Below, one piece after another: positions 54,936 to 64,000 of a DNA stretch of 64,000 bases; within the stretch, counting starts at the first letter, position 1, and each line of letters begins with the position of its first letter. This stretch comes from Pseudoalteromonas atlantica (GTDB lineage Bacteria > Pseudomonadota > Gammaproteobacteria > Enterobacterales > Alteromonadaceae): the NCBI GenBank assembly GCA_007988745.1, contig BJUT01000015.1, positions 1-64,000 on the forward strand, in the 5' to 3' direction. A program made the translations under genes and the position numbers. Below the pieces are notes generated by a model. That model was not told where the DNA came from and made no database searches. It saw only the letters and a program-made list of their open reading frames with translations.

Positions 54936-56069
54936 CTAATCGTATTTAAAATCATCCGGAATAGGAAGTTTAGACTTAAGAGGGATGGGGCGCTTTCCGC
55001 GGCCTTTTTTAAACCGTTTAAGCTGAAATACATAAGCTAAAACTTGTGCGACAGCGGTAAATAGCTGATCTGGGATCTGTTGGCCTATTTCGGCGGTATG
55101 ATAAAGCGCGCGCGTAAGCATAGGAGATTCTACAATCGGCACTTCGTTACCTTTGGCTATTTTACGAATTTGCATAGCCATTTCATCTATCCCTTTGGCA
55201 AGTACAATCGGTGCACCTGCTCGCTCAGTATCGTATTTTAGCGCCACAGAATAGTGAGTAGGATTGGTTACAATTACGTCGGCATCGGGGACATCTTGCA
55301 TCATTCTTCGCTGCGACATTTGTCTTTGTGTTTGCCTAATGCGCGCTTTAATTTGCGGATCACCCTCTGAGTTTTTGTACTCGTCTTTGATCTCCTGCAT
55401 AGTCATTTTAAGTTGTTTGTTGTGGTTATAACTTTGATAAGGCGCATCTATTGCGGCAATAATCACCAAAGTGCACGACAACCCTAAAAACATCCACGAG
55501 AGTATTTCAAGGGCATGAATTATATTACTAGGTGCGCTTTCAATACTTAAATGCAAAATTTCATCAAAAAAAGTTTGAATCAAAAACACCGCAAAAATAG
55601 CCACCAGCGCAAACTTCAATATAGATTTTACAAGCTCTATCGCTGCTTGTGGGCCAAACATGCGTTTAAAACCCTTCATTGGCGACATTTTACTGGGTTT
55701 AGGTGCCGCGGCTTCCCAACTAAAGTTAAAGCCGCCGAGTAAGGTATTTCCTATAAATGCTGCAATAACAATAATTAAAACAAACATCGCCATAGGAAAC
55801 AGCAACGCACTGGCCACCTCACTCCACACCGCAAACATTTTAGTGGTGTCGTAGGTTTCGCTGCGATTTAAAGACAGCATCCTGCCCATAATATTGTATA
55901 AGCCTTTGCCTATTTCGGGCCCATATAACAGCAACGAAATTGCAGAAAAAATAAGTACAAACATAGTACCTAATTCTTTTGAGCGTGCTATTTGGCCTTT
56001 CTTTTTAGCATCTTCGAGCTTTTTGGAGGTGGGTTCTTCTGTTTTTTCTTGTCCTGAATCTTCAGCCAT
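54936..56069 (-). CDS. flhB: flagellar export switch protein FlhB
   Basis: FlhB is the membrane component of the export gate that changes specificity from hook to filament substrates after autocleavage. 377 residues. The N-terminal basic region is followed by four membrane segments (about 35-55, 90-115, 145-170, 188-208) and a cytoplasmic domain with the cleavage motif N269-PTH272, the same number as in Salmonella. It is last in the fliI-flhB run. Downstream is a 205-base gap before flhA, with a weak hairpin right after the stop. Confidence 0.95.
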   Translation of the reverse strand: MAEDSGQEKTEEPTSKKLEDAKKKGQIARSKELGTMFVLIFSAISLLLYGPEIGKGLYNIMGRMLSLNRSETYDTTKMFAVWSEVASALLFPMAMFVLIIVIAAFIGNTLLGGFNFSWEAAAPKPSKMSPMKGFKRMFGPQAAIELVKSILKFALVAIFAVFLIQTFFDEILHLSIESAPSNIIHALEILSWMFLGLSCTLVIIAAIDAPYQSYNHNKQLKMTMQEIKDEYKNSEGDPQIKARIRQTQRQMSQRRMMQDVPDADVIVTNPTHYSVALKYDTERAGAPIVLAKGIDEMAMQIRKIAKGNEVPIVESPMLTRALYHTAEIGQQIPDQLFTAVAQVLAYVFQLKRFKKGRGKRPIPLKSKLPIPDDFKYD

Positions 56070-56077
56070 TGCCCCTC

Positions 56078-56857
56078 CTACACCGTACAGCCAACAAGGC
56101 TACACATTAGCTCAATCATTTTTAACCACTGAAATTCAAATTGGGTTACAAAATTACCCAAGGTGGCCCAAATAATCATTAAACCGGCAACTAATGTAAA
56201 CGGAAAACCTATTGAGAAAATGTTTAATTGCGGTGCTGCGCGGGTCATAATACCAAATGAAATATTAATAATGAGCATGGCCGTTAGGGGGGCTAAAGCC
56301 AATACCAATGCAGTGGTAAACATCCAGCTGCCCCACGTTACTATGTCCCAGTAATGATCAACAGCCCACCACTGGCCGTTTATAGGCAACACCGAAAAAC
56401 TATGCACCACCATTTGAATCATCATTAAATGGCCATTAAAAACAAAAAATAACAAGGTCGCTAAAATTAAGTAAAACTGGCCAACTGCAGGCACACTTGC
56501 ACCATTTGAAGGGTCTATAACAGAGGCAAAGCCCAAACCGGTTTGCATTGCCAGTATTTGCCCAGCAAGCACAAAGGTATTTAGCATTAGCGTAGAGGCA
56601 AAACCTATCGCAACACCTATCAACATTTGCTGTATAACCACCAGCACCATTTCAAAAGAAAATAAATTAGTAAATGTTGCAGGAGGCAGCGCTGGCACCA
56701 CTAAAAACGTTACCACTACCGCCAATCCCATTTTAATGCGTGTAGGTACGTTTTTTGCGCCTAAGCCCGCCATAATCATGATCATAGAGCTGATGCGAAC
56801 TAAAGGCAGTAAAAAATCACTTAACCATTGAATAACAACAGAAAAAGGAAATTCCAC
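56078..56857 (-). CDS. fliR: flagellar export protein FliR
   Basis: A core export-gate membrane protein. 259 residues, with about six hydrophobic segments. FliR family stretches LLPLVRISSMIMIMAGLG and QTGLGFASVIDPSNGASVPAVGQFYLILATLLFFVFNGH are clear. The start is GTG at 56857, two bases after the fliQ stop, and flhB follows after eight bases. Confidence 0.94.
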   Translation of the reverse strand: MEFPFSVVIQWLSDFLLPLVRISSMIMIMAGLGAKNVPTRIKMGLAVVVTFLVVPALPPATFTNLFSFEMVLVVIQQMLIGVAIGFASTLMLNTFVLAGQILAMQTGLGFASVIDPSNGASVPAVGQFYLILATLLFFVFNGHLMMIQMVVHSFSVLPINGQWWAVDHYWDIVTWGSWMFTTALVLALAPLTAMLIINISFGIMTRAAPQLNIFSIGFPFTLVAGLMIIWATLGNFVTQFEFQWLKMIELMCSLVGCTV

Positions 56858-56859
56858 AA

Positions 56860-57129
56860 TTAGCCTGCAATTTCAGGAATGAGTAACACTAGGCGGGTAA
56901 AAAAATCCATTAGCTCTTGAGTAAGCCAATGCCCACCTACAATAAGTGCTCCAATGGTAATTAATAAGCGCGGTAAAAAACTTAGGGTTTGTTCATTAAT
57001 TGAGGTTGCCGCTTGGAACACCGCCACCACTAAACCAACAAGTAAACCAGGTACCACAATAGCTGATACCAGCTTAATAACTAAAAACAGTGCATCGCTA
57101 AGAATATCAACAAAAATTTCTGGTTCCAT
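56860..57129 (-). CDS. fliQ: flagellar export protein FliQ
   Basis: An 89-residue export-gate component with two membrane hairpins: ALFLVIKLVSAIVVPGLLVGLVVAVFQAATSINEQTLSFLPR contains the first helix and the conserved QAATSINEQTLSFLPR loop, and a second helix follows. Typical size and sequence. It lies between fliP (42 bases) and fliR. Confidence 0.95.
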   Translation of the reverse strand: MEPEIFVDILSDALFLVIKLVSAIVVPGLLVGLVVAVFQAATSINEQTLSFLPRLLITIGALIVGGHWLTQELMDFFTRLVLLIPEIAG

Positions 57130-57171
57130 GTTGTACTCCTAATGTTTAAAAGTGCGAATGTAAAACATGGT

Positions 57172-57915
57172 TTATGTCCCTAAGCCAAAGCTTTTGGCTA
57201 ACGTGCCCATTACTAGGCTCCAGCCATCGACCAGTACAAATAACATTATTTTAAAAGGCAAGGACACTATCATGGGCGAGAGCATCATCATACCCATGGC
57301 CATTAATACCGAGGCAACCACTAAATCCACAATTAAAAACGGTATAAAAAACATAAAACCAATGATAAACGCGGTTTGTAGTTCACTGGTCACAAATGCA
57401 GGTATTAACACAATAAGCGGTGTGGCCTCTGGCGAGTCAAGCTGGTCATAACCTGCTATTTTGGCAAACGTTTCTAAATCTTTTAATCGTACCTGCGAGA
57501 GCATAAAGGCCTTCATGGGCTCCTTTGCAAGCTCTAATGCTTGTACCGATGTAACTTGTTCATTTAAATAGGGTTCTATCGCGCGCTCGTTAACTTGCTG
57601 ATAAATAGGCGCCATAATAAAAATACTTAAAAAAAGCGACATCCCTAATAAAACTTGGTTTGAAGGTGTTGATTGTAAACCAATGGCTTGGCGCAAAATG
57701 GCCAGTACAACAATAATTCGGGTAAACGAAGTCATCATAATTATGGCAGCAGGAATAAAGCTCAGCGCCGTCATAATTGCCAGTACTTGCAAGGTTACAG
57801 AGTAATCTTGCGTCCCGTCGGCATTGGTTGTAATGGTTAGAGCGTCTATGCCCTCTGCACTGCTTGCAGCAGGTACAAATAACACAGCTAAAATAATCAG
57901 CAGCCACTTTATCAT
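57172..57915 (-). CDS. fliP: flagellar export protein FliP
   Basis: A core export-gate protein, made with a cleaved signal peptide (1-19, ASSAEG). 247 residues. Conserved runs are [62 protein letters not shown] and [26 protein letters not shown], the FliP signatures. It starts four bases after fliO. Confidence 0.96.
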   Translation of the reverse strand: MIKWLLIILAVLFVPAASSAEGIDALTITTNADGTQDYSVTLQVLAIMTALSFIPAAIIMMTSFTRIIVVLAILRQAIGLQSTPSNQVLLGMSLFLSIFIMAPIYQQVNERAIEPYLNEQVTSVQALELAKEPMKAFMLSQVRLKDLETFAKIAGYDQLDSPEATPLIVLIPAFVTSELQTAFIIGFMFFIPFLIVDLVVASVLMAMGMMMLSPMIVSLPFKIMLFVLVDGWSLVMGTLAKSFGLGT

Positions 57916-57919
57916 AGGG

Positions 57920-58303
57920 TTAATTCTTTTTATTTTGATTCGTTTGCGGGTTTAGTAGTTTGCTAAATCGCTTAGCAAGTTCTGGCAGTTCTTTTTCACT
58001 TAACGGCGTGTCTAATTTATGTAAGTAGTTAATACTGTGCGGGGTGACCCCTAATAAATGCTGTGCATTATCTATTTCAACCACCATTAAGCGCTCTCGT
58101 GAGCCAAGCGGTAAGCTTCGTACCACTTTAAATTCTTCGCTATTAGCTAAATTTGGGTTAAGTTTTTTAACAAAAAATGCCAGCACTACAATCAGTACTA
58201 GCACCGCAACCAACGACAACACCATAGACAAAATGTCGGCCGTAGGTGTTAACGTTTCTGCCTTTGTAAATACTGAGTTTGTTAAAGCAGCAAGGGAGCT
58301 CAT
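57920..58303 (-). CDS. fliO: flagellar assembly protein FliO
   Basis: A 127-residue bitopic protein that helps assemble the FliP ring. One membrane helix (about 22-45, [25 protein letters not shown]) is followed by a small cytoplasmic beta domain with [27 protein letters not shown], the typical FliO segment. The start overlaps the fliN stop by four bases. Confidence 0.92.
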   Translation of the reverse strand: MSSLAALTNSVFTKAETLTPTADILSMVLSLVAVLVLIVVLAFFVKKLNPNLANSEEFKVVRSLPLGSRERLMVVEIDNAQHLLGVTPHSINYLHKLDTPLSEKELPELAKRFSKLLNPQTNQNKKN

Positions 58304-58698
58304 CGTAATTTTTTGATCCGCTCTACCTGGCTAATAACATCCGTTAAACGAATACCAAATTTATCATTCACTACAACCACTTCGCCATGGGCAATAAGCG
58401 TACCATTTACTAATACATCCAGTGGTTCGCCGGCTACACGGTCTAGTTCAACAACAGAGCCTTGGTTTAGCTGCAGTAAGTTACGAATATTTATTTTAGA
58501 GCGCCCTACTTCCATAGAAATAGTCACAGGAATATCTAAAATTGTATCGAGTTTACGCTTTTCGTCACCGCTAAGTTCATGTTTAGCATCACTTAGTTCA
58601 TCAAGCTCTGCTACATGCGCTTCGGCGCTCTCATCACCGCCTTCAGCTTCAGCTAGGGCTGCTGCCCACTCGTCCATTGTGTCTTGATCATCGCTCAT
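58300..58698 (-). CDS. fliN: flagellar motor switch protein FliN
   Basis: A C-ring protein. 132 residues: an acidic N-terminal tail with the family start MSDDQDTMDEWAAALAEAE, then the SpoA/FliN domain (about 55-130; LDIPVTISMEVGRSKINIRNLLQLNQGSVVELDR, VNDKFGIRLTDV). It lies 20 bases downstream of fliM. Confidence 0.95.
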   Translation of the reverse strand: MSDDQDTMDEWAAALAEAEGGDESAEAHVAELDELSDAKHELSGDEKRKLDTILDIPVTISMEVGRSKINIRNLLQLNQGSVVELDRVAGEPLDVLVNGTLIAHGEVVVVNDKFGIRLTDVISQVERIKKLR

Positions 58699-58718
58699 AC
58701 TTTTAACCTTTTAATCAA

Positions 58719-59810
58719 TTACCAGTCTAAGTCTACACCGTCAGAAAGGTGTAAATCATCTTCTAGTTCTGCTAATTCTGCATCTGAATCAATTTTCTTG
58801 CCGCCTTTGGTAAATACATGCAGCTCAGATTTAACTGAATCAGGGCGTTTAATTTTTTCACTAATTTGTAGCGCAACGTTATCGCGAGAGCGACCCATTT
58901 TAGCTCTAAATGTAGGTAACTCCTCAACAAATACCGTAATATGCTCTGGCATTTCTACCGGTATAATATCGCCCGCTTTAAGTTCCATTATTTGTTTAAG
59001 AGACAAATCCACCTCAAGAAGTTGAGTCGACATATCCACCTCAACGTCCATAATTTCATCGCGTAAAGCTTTGCTCCAGCGCAAATCGGTGTCTTCTGTA
59101 TCCGATTGTACACCCGCATCTAATAGCTCTCTAATGGGTTCAAGCATTGAATACGGCAGAGCAATGTGAAAATCGCCGCCACCGCCATCTAATTCAATAT
59201 GAAAAGAGCTAATAACCACAACCTCAGTAGGGCTCACAATGTTAGCCATTGCTGGATTTACTTCTGAATCGAGGTATTCAAACGACACGTCCATAACCGG
59301 TGCCCATGCTTCTTTGTAATCTTCAAAGATAATTTTTAGTAGCATTTGCACGATTCGACGTTCGGTAGGGGTAAATTCGCGGCCTTCAATTTTGGCATGG
59401 TAACGCCCGTCACCACCAAAAAAGTTATCTACCAAAATAAACACTAAACGTGCTTCCATGGTGATAAGGCCAGTGCCTTTTAGTGGTCTAAAACGCACCA
59501 TATTTAAACTTGTTGGTACAAATAAGGTATGAATATATTCGCCAAATTTAATCATTTGTACGCCATTAATCGACACCTCTGCGGTGCGGCGCATCATGTT
59601 AAATAAGCTTATTCGCATATGACGAGCAAACCGCTCGTTAACAATTTCAAGGGTCGGCATGCGACCACGCACGATCCGATCTTGCGAAGAAAAGTCGTAC
59701 TGTAATGTACTGCCTTCGCCGTCTTCACCTTCGTGTATATCTTCCTCTTCGACTTCATCAACGCCGTGTAAGAGTGCATCAATTTCGTCTTGGGATAATA
59801 AATCGCTCAC
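58719..59810 (-). CDS. fliM: flagellar motor switch protein FliM
   Basis: FliM is the C-ring protein that receives CheY-P. 363 residues. The N-terminal CheY-binding peptide is MSDLLSQDEIDALLHGVD. A middle domain (about 45-235) includes IVRGRMPTLEIVNERFARH and LVDNFFGGDGRYHAKIEGREFTPTERRI, and a C-terminal SpoA domain is about 260-335. The core QDEIDALL of the N-peptide is echoed in the CheA linker repeats. An extra C-terminal acidic tail makes it longer than the E. coli protein (334). It lies nine bases after fliL. Confidence 0.96.
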   Translation of the reverse strand: MSDLLSQDEIDALLHGVDEVEEEDIHEGEDGEGSTLQYDFSSQDRIVRGRMPTLEIVNERFARHMRISLFNMMRRTAEVSINGVQMIKFGEYIHTLFVPTSLNMVRFRPLKGTGLITMEARLVFILVDNFFGGDGRYHAKIEGREFTPTERRIVQMLLKIIFEDYKEAWAPVMDVSFEYLDSEVNPAMANIVSPTEVVVISSFHIELDGGGGDFHIALPYSMLEPIRELLDAGVQSDTEDTDLRWSKALRDEIMDVEVDMSTQLLEVDLSLKQIMELKAGDIIPVEMPEHITVFVEELPTFRAKMGRSRDNVALQISEKIKRPDSVKSELHVFTKGGKKIDSDAELAELEDDLHLSDGVDLDW

Positions 59811-59819
59811 GCTAGCCCC

Positions 59820-60353
59820 TTATTGCATCACAAAGCCGGTAAACAATACCCGCTCAATTACTTTAGTGCCTTCAACATCATTCAGCGCAGCTTGCACTTT
59901 TTCAAGCGCAGTAAAGCGTAATGTTTCTTTGCCTGCACTAGTGCTGAGTTCATCAGCTGTGGTGGTTGAAAACACACTTAATAAGGTGCCTTCAATCAGT
60001 GGGATGTGCTTTTTAGCGGTTTCTTCATTTACATCGCCACGCACAAGTAATTGCACTTTTATTTGTACAATTCTATCTCTGCTTGACCCAGGTACATTAA
60101 ACACAAAGGGTCTTGGCATAGCAACATACAAGGCACTGCCCATTTCAGCTGAAGAGCCTGAAGGTGTAGCCGAGTCGCTTTGCGCTGCGGTTGTTGTTTC
60201 TTCATCTAATGTTTCAATGGGTGCATCATCGCCCGCCATAAAAAAATAGCCTGCACCACCGCCAACAACAAGCAGTACTGCCACTATGATTATGATCAGC
60301 TTTTTTTTGCTTTTACCGGTTTCTTCTATTTCTAAACTTGTTTCTTCGGCCAT
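59820..60353 (-). CDS. fliL: flagellar basal body protein FliL
   Basis: A single-pass inner membrane protein that surrounds the stators and affects motor output. 177 residues: a cytoplasmic basic segment (KSKKK), a helix about 17-37, an acidic/Thr-Ser linker, and a periplasmic domain (about 75-177) with FVFNVPGSSRDRIVQIKVQLLV and RVLFTGFVMQ at the end. It is 57 bases downstream of fliK and nine before fliM. Confidence 0.93.
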   Translation of the reverse strand: MAEETSLEIEETGKSKKKLIIIIVAVLLVVGGGAGYFFMAGDDAPIETLDEETTTAAQSDSATPSGSSAEMGSALYVAMPRPFVFNVPGSSRDRIVQIKVQLLVRGDVNEETAKKHIPLIEGTLLSVFSTTTADELSTSAGKETLRFTALEKVQAALNDVEGTKVIERVLFTGFVMQ

Positions 60354-60410
60354 TGTGATTCCTTTTTTAGCAAAGGTACTTGCTTGTTTTAGTTATTATA
60401 ATAGCAGTAC

Positions 60411-62300
60411 TTAGGCATAGTAATCTATTGATGATGAAGTTTGTTGTCGAGAACTTTGTGGGTTAGCCCCATCTTGCTCATCATTTTTATCCTGCTGTGT
60501 ATTTTTATTAGCCGTTTGACCTTGTGATTGCTCCTCGCCTTCATCGCTTTGCTCATTACCAGATTGCCCGTAAGAAATCGTACTTTCACCTAAATCAATT
60601 CCCTGCTCGGCTAACATTTCACGTAAACGCGGCATTGATTGTTCAAGTGCTTCTTTAGCTTGCTGGTTTTGCACTACAAAATTTATTTGTGCTTGTTCAG
60701 CATCACTTCTGATACGAATTTGCATACTGCCCATTTCTGGCGGATCTAAGCGAATTTCAGCTTCTTTATTGCTAATGCTTAGCATTGAAGATACACGCTC
60801 TTGAAGCATTTTAGCTGCATCACTTTTAACAATATTAATAACCTGCATCATACTTGCATCTATATTTACCTGCTTAACCTGCGCGGTGCTGCTTTGTAAT
60901 TGCTGCGACTGTATAGCTTGGCTCTCTAAAATAGACTGCTCATAACGAGCGTTGTCATACTGAGTATTTATTTGTGCCTGCGTGTTATTAACGCCATCGG
61001 TTATCAACGTAAACACCTGAGCTACACGCGATAAACCAGTATTTGTTTTAGGCTCTTTAAGTAAGCTTTCCTGCTCGGCCTCTAGGGCGTTTAACTCTTC
61101 TGGATTTACACCGTCTTGCTCAATACTAGAGGGTGCTTCAGTATTAATCATGGCTTTATTTTGCGGTGTATTCGCATTCATTGCAGCATTACTGGCTTGC
61201 TGCGCATTTAAAGCCACATTTGCAGAGCTCGACACACTTTGCGCTTTGCTCTCACTAAGCTGCGCATCAAGCATAGTTTGTAAGTTGCTTATTGTTTCAT
61301 TTACTTTTTTGAGCGTATCACCTGTTGGTTGCTCGTTACTCACATAGCTTTTCAATTGGCTAAGTAGCGCCTGCTTTTCATCGCTATTTAGGTTTTTTAA
61401 CTGAGATTGAACTAGATCACCGAGCGTGCTTGGAGCTTTTTCGTTTTGTACAACAAACTCTGTCAGTAATTGTTTAACGGAGCTAGCACGATCATCACTT
61501 TCACTTGGCGTGGTTTCAGCAAAGGAGCTTTTAACGTGCTCGTTTAATTGTGCACGTTGCGCTTCGCTTAATGAGTTGAGTACTTTAGATGTAGTTGATA
61601 GCTCTGATTGCGTAGATGAACGAGTCAGTTCTTTGGCTAATTGATCTATGTCTGCATCGCTTATAGGCAGCGCACCTTCAGCATCTAACGCAGAGCCTGG
61701 CGCTTTTGTATTCTCAGCACCTTTACCTTCATTTTTTAAAGAAGGGGCTAAATTTTCTCCAGCGCTTTGCTTAGCTGCTTTAGTTTCAAGCTCAGCGTTT
61801 GTAAACGCACTTTTTTTGCCGTTGCTATTATTATCAGTTAAAAGAGTATCTTCGGCTTTAGTCGTTATGGCATCTGCTTCATCAGTTTCACCTAATTGCG
61901 AAGCTAAAAAGCTAACACTTTTATCACTCTTTTTTACACTTAAATCGCTAAAATCATTATCGCTATTGCCGTGTTTTTTTACACTTACGTCAATCACTTG
62001 CGAGGAGTTTATTTGTGCTAAAACGCTATCGCCAGATAATAACGTATCTTGCGTGTCATCACTTAATGAAGCTGTCGGTTTTTTGCTATTGGCTAGCTGC
62101 TTATCATCTATTGGCAATAAAGAGCCTGCTTGGCTAGGAGCCTCAGAATTAGAAGGTAATACAAAGGGTTTGTCTGCATCTTGTAGCTGGCTTAAAAAAT
62201 CATCACCAGATTCGTTACCTGCAGGTAAGTTACTGTCTTTAAATGCTAAAAAAGAGTCTTTTTCAGCTGTTGCCAACATTGAAATATCGTTTATTGCCAT
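60411..62300 (-). CDS. fliK: flagellar hook-length control protein FliK
   Basis: FliK is the secreted molecular ruler that triggers the FlhB switch. 629 residues: a long Ser/Ala/Asp-rich N-terminal region (1-500), then the conserved C-terminal domain (about 500-590, AEIRLDPPEMGSMQIRIRSD, INFVVQNQQAKEALEQSMPRLREMLAEQGIDL) and a Gln/Asn/Ser-rich tail. It lies between fliJ and fliL, as in other polar flagellates. A second FliK-like protein is encoded at 37930. Confidence 0.94.
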   Translation of the reverse strand: MAINDISMLATAEKDSFLAFKDSNLPAGNESGDDFLSQLQDADKPFVLPSNSEAPSQAGSLLPIDDKQLANSKKPTASLSDDTQDTLLSGDSVLAQINSSQVIDVSVKKHGNSDNDFSDLSVKKSDKSVSFLASQLGETDEADAITTKAEDTLLTDNNSNGKKSAFTNAELETKAAKQSAGENLAPSLKNEGKGAENTKAPGSALDAEGALPISDADIDQLAKELTRSSTQSELSTTSKVLNSLSEAQRAQLNEHVKSSFAETTPSESDDRASSVKQLLTEFVVQNEKAPSTLGDLVQSQLKNLNSDEKQALLSQLKSYVSNEQPTGDTLKKVNETISNLQTMLDAQLSESKAQSVSSSANVALNAQQASNAAMNANTPQNKAMINTEAPSSIEQDGVNPEELNALEAEQESLLKEPKTNTGLSRVAQVFTLITDGVNNTQAQINTQYDNARYEQSILESQAIQSQQLQSSTAQVKQVNIDASMMQVINIVKSDAAKMLQERVSSMLSISNKEAEIRLDPPEMGSMQIRIRSDAEQAQINFVVQNQQAKEALEQSMPRLREMLAEQGIDLGESTISYGQSGNEQSDEGEEQSQGQTANKNTQQDKNDEQDGANPQSSRQQTSSSIDYYA

Positions 62301-62389
62301 AATTCACCTACACAGCACTGCGGCAAGTTGCCACCGCACTTTGCCAAAATTAATTACCACCTACCAATAAAGCAATAAACGCGCCAGAG

Positions 62390-62836
62390 TTATAAACTTT
62401 TACGGCGCTGAAAAAATTGATTAGCAGAAAACTCGTCCAGCATTTTTTGCTCACTCTTTGCCATTAACGCCGCTGCTTTTAGGTTTTGTTTTTCAATTAA
62501 TTTTGCTACGGCTTTTGCTTTTACCTGCTGCTTTAACCACAAAGCTTTACGCTGTGTTACAACTTGCTTAGCGGTATTTACCGTACTGGCTTGCTGACGA
62601 ATCGCTTCTTCAATTTTTGCTATAAAGGCATGGTACTGGCCAAAGCCCGCGCTTGATAAACCGGACTTTCCTTTCACATGTAATTGCTGAGAGTATTCTA
62701 ATCTAAAGTTATTTAACCCTTGCAGCTTTTGTTGGTTAGCTTGTAAATTTTGATTGGCTTGTAAGTAGCTCATGCGCAGATTTTCTTCTTTGTCGTTTTC
62801 GAGCTTAAGCAGTAAATCGAGCTTATTTTTTGCCAT
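62390..62836 (-). CDS. fliJ: flagellar export chaperone FliJ
   Basis: A 148-residue coiled-coil stalk protein of the export ATPase complex (FliH-FliI-FliJ). Almost all helix-forming residues, with heptad-like spacing. Start [18 protein letters not shown] and basic C-terminus FFQRRKSL are family-like. The start shares one base with the fliI stop. An 89-base gap with a small imperfect hairpin separates it from fliK. Confidence 0.9.
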   Translation of the reverse strand: MAKNKLDLLLKLENDKEENLRMSYLQANQNLQANQQKLQGLNNFRLEYSQQLHVKGKSGLSSAGFGQYHAFIAKIEEAIRQQASTVNTAKQVVTQRKALWLKQQVKAKAVAKLIEKQNLKAAALMAKSEQKMLDEFSANQFFQRRKSL

Positions 62837-64000
62837 TATGCTTGTCCTAGTAATTGAGCTAGACCGTGTAAACCATCGTCGTAACTTATTACATCACGCA
62901 TACCTTGCTGTAAAAACGCATTTACGCGCGGCATCATATTTATAGCTTGATCAAGCATTTGGTCAGCCCCTTTTTGATACGCACCTAAGGTGATCATATC
63001 TTTATTTTGCTGATACATTGAATACACTTGTTTTAATACGCGGGCCTGCTGCATATGAGGCTCAGACACCACTTGCGGCATAACACGAGAAATTGATTTT
63101 TCGATATCTATCGCGGGGTAATGACCGCTATCGGCTAAGTCACGCGAAAGTACAATATGCCCATCTAAAATAGCACGTGCAGCATCGGCTATTGGGTCTT
63201 GCATATCATCGCCCTCACTAAGCACAGTAAAAAACGCAGTGATAGACCCTTGCCCTTCGCCGCCATTACCCGCTCGCTCCACCAGCGCCGGTAATTTAGC
63301 AAATACAGAAGGCGGATACCCTTTTGTTGCAGGAGGTTCGCCAACCGCTAGCGCTATTTCGCGTTGCGCCATGGCGTAACGGGTTACTGAATCAAGCAAT
63401 AACAATACGTTTAATCCTTGATCACGAAAGTACTCAGCAATGGTCACCGCACTTTCACAGCCTTTCAAGCGCATAAGGGGCGATGCATCAGCAGGAGCAG
63501 CTACCACAACAGAGCGTTTGCGCCCTTCTACACCGAGTATCTCTTCAATAAATTCTTTTACCTCACGGCCACGCTCACCCACTAGGCCAACCACAATAAC
63601 ATCGGCTTCACTGCCGCGGGTCATCATACCTAAGAGGACCGATTTACCAACACCAGAGCCTGCAAACAAACCCATACGCTGGCCTTGCCCTACAGTAATA
63701 ACTGAGTTTATAGCCCGTACACCTACATCCATAGGTTGGCTGATTGGTCTTCTAGCGAGGGGGTTTATGGGGTTTTGTGCAAACTTTAAATAGTGTTCGG
63801 CGTTAATTTTCCCCAGGCCGTCAAGCGGGCGGCCTAAGCCATCAACAACGCGGCCCAGTAGGCTCATACCAACGGGCAATCCGGTATCATTTACTTGTGG
63901 AATAACACGCGCACCGGGTAACACACCGGAAATGTGGTCATTAGGCATTAAGTAAAGGGTTTGCTCACTAAAGCCCACCACCTCAGCATCTACAAACCCT
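62836..64000 (-). CDS. fliI: flagellar export ATPase FliI (5' end missing at window edge)
   Basis: FliI is the hexameric ATPase of flagellar protein export, related to F1 beta. The frame is open through the right edge (GFVDAEVV precedes the GTG at 63981), so that GTG is internal and about 60 N-terminal residues lie outside. Visible: Walker [29 protein letters not shown], Walker [38 protein letters not shown], and the C-terminal helical domain ending [11 protein letters not shown]. It overlaps fliJ by one base. Confidence 0.95.
   Translation of the reverse strand, partial: GFVDAEVVGFSEQTLYLMPNDHISGVLPGARVIPQVNDTGLPVGMSLLGRVVDGLGRPLDGLGKINAEHYLKFAQNPINPLARRPISQPMDVGVRAINSVITVGQGQRMGLFAGSGVGKSVLLGMMTRGSEADVIVVGLVGERGREVKEFIEEILGVEGRKRSVVVAAPADASPLMRLKGCESAVTIAEYFRDQGLNVLLLLDSVTRYAMAQREIALAVGEPPATKGYPPSVFAKLPALVERAGNGGEGQGSITAFFTVLSEGDDMQDPIADAARAILDGHIVLSRDLADSGHYPAIDIEKSISRVMPQVVSEPHMQQARVLKQVYSMYQQNKDMITLGAYQKGADQMLDQAINMMPRVNAFLQQGMRDVISYDDGLHGLAQLLGQA

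Noticed and set aside
60354..60410. Possible sigma-54 promoter before fliL
   Set aside because: The best match has GC in place of the essential -24 GG; not convincing.
61648..62370. 240-codon open frame antisense to fliK
   Set aside because: Antisense of a Ser/Ala/Asp-rich low-complexity coding region; no family match and no promoter or ribosome site.
1..64000. CRISPR arrays, insertion sequences, prophage, tRNA or rRNA genes
   Set aside because: No regularly spaced repeats, transposase or integrase frames, or recognisable RNA gene sequences were seen on either strand by eye.

Overview
The window reads as a chromosomal segment of a marine gammaproteobacterium of the Alteromonadales, most likely Pseudoalteromonas or a close relative. 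This is an inference from the AT-rich base composition, the polar-flagellum and chemotaxis gene order (fliI-fliR, flhB, flhA, flhF, flhG, fliA, cheY-cheZ-cheA-cheB, motCD, parC, parP, cheW, DUF2802), the ccmA-I operon beside it, and the tyrosine catabolism genes. I see no mobile element, phage gene, CRISPR array, rRNA or tRNA. Nearly all the DNA is coding and the gaps are short.

Positions 1-5000 hold unrelated housekeeping genes: dapE (lysine and peptidoglycan precursor), an OmpW porin, a hotdog thioesterase, a small secreted protein of unknown function, and the aromatic amino acid regulator tyrR. Positions 5100-19440 are a complete E. coli-type cellulose locus. bcsE-bcsF-bcsG runs leftward and bcsR-bcsQ-bcsA-bcsB-bcsZ-bcsC runs rightward from a shared 114-base divergent region. 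BcsA/BcsB polymerise and extrude glucan under c-di-GMP control, BcsC carries it across the outer membrane, BcsG adds phosphoethanolamine, and BcsE, F, R and Q are accessory assembly factors. Two tiny genes, bcsR (59 aa) and bcsF (57 aa), complete the set. BcsZ has Asn where I expect the catalytic Asp.

Positions 19680-30090 carry a POT peptide transporter, a large lipoprotein with a 5'-nucleotidase-like metallophosphoesterase and a LamG-like tail, hppD and fahA of tyrosine breakdown, the proline transporter putP, and an EAL-HDOD signalling protein. Positions 30100-37816 (minus strand) are ccmABCDEFGHI for cytochrome c maturation, followed by mlaA (outer membrane lipid asymmetry).

Positions 37930-40564 carry an orphan pair on the plus strand: a 770-residue FliK-like protein and a 106-residue FlhB C-terminal-domain homologue lacking the NPTH cleavage motif. 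From 40644 to the right edge everything is on the minus strand. It comprises polar chemotaxis (including the polar-positioning proteins ParC and ParP and a second stator, MotC/MotD), the flagellar regulators FlhF/FlhG/FliA, and the export apparatus and C-ring genes. It ends inside fliI, which is cut by the window edge. A sigma-54-type -24/-12 element sits just upstream of flhA.

The most interesting observation is in CheA. Its linker, where I recognise no P2 domain, holds three copies of a motif of the form DEF[DE]xLLDELHG. These resemble the CheY-binding peptides at the FliM N-terminus and CheZ C-terminus encoded in the same locus, suggesting a string of CheY-docking sites.
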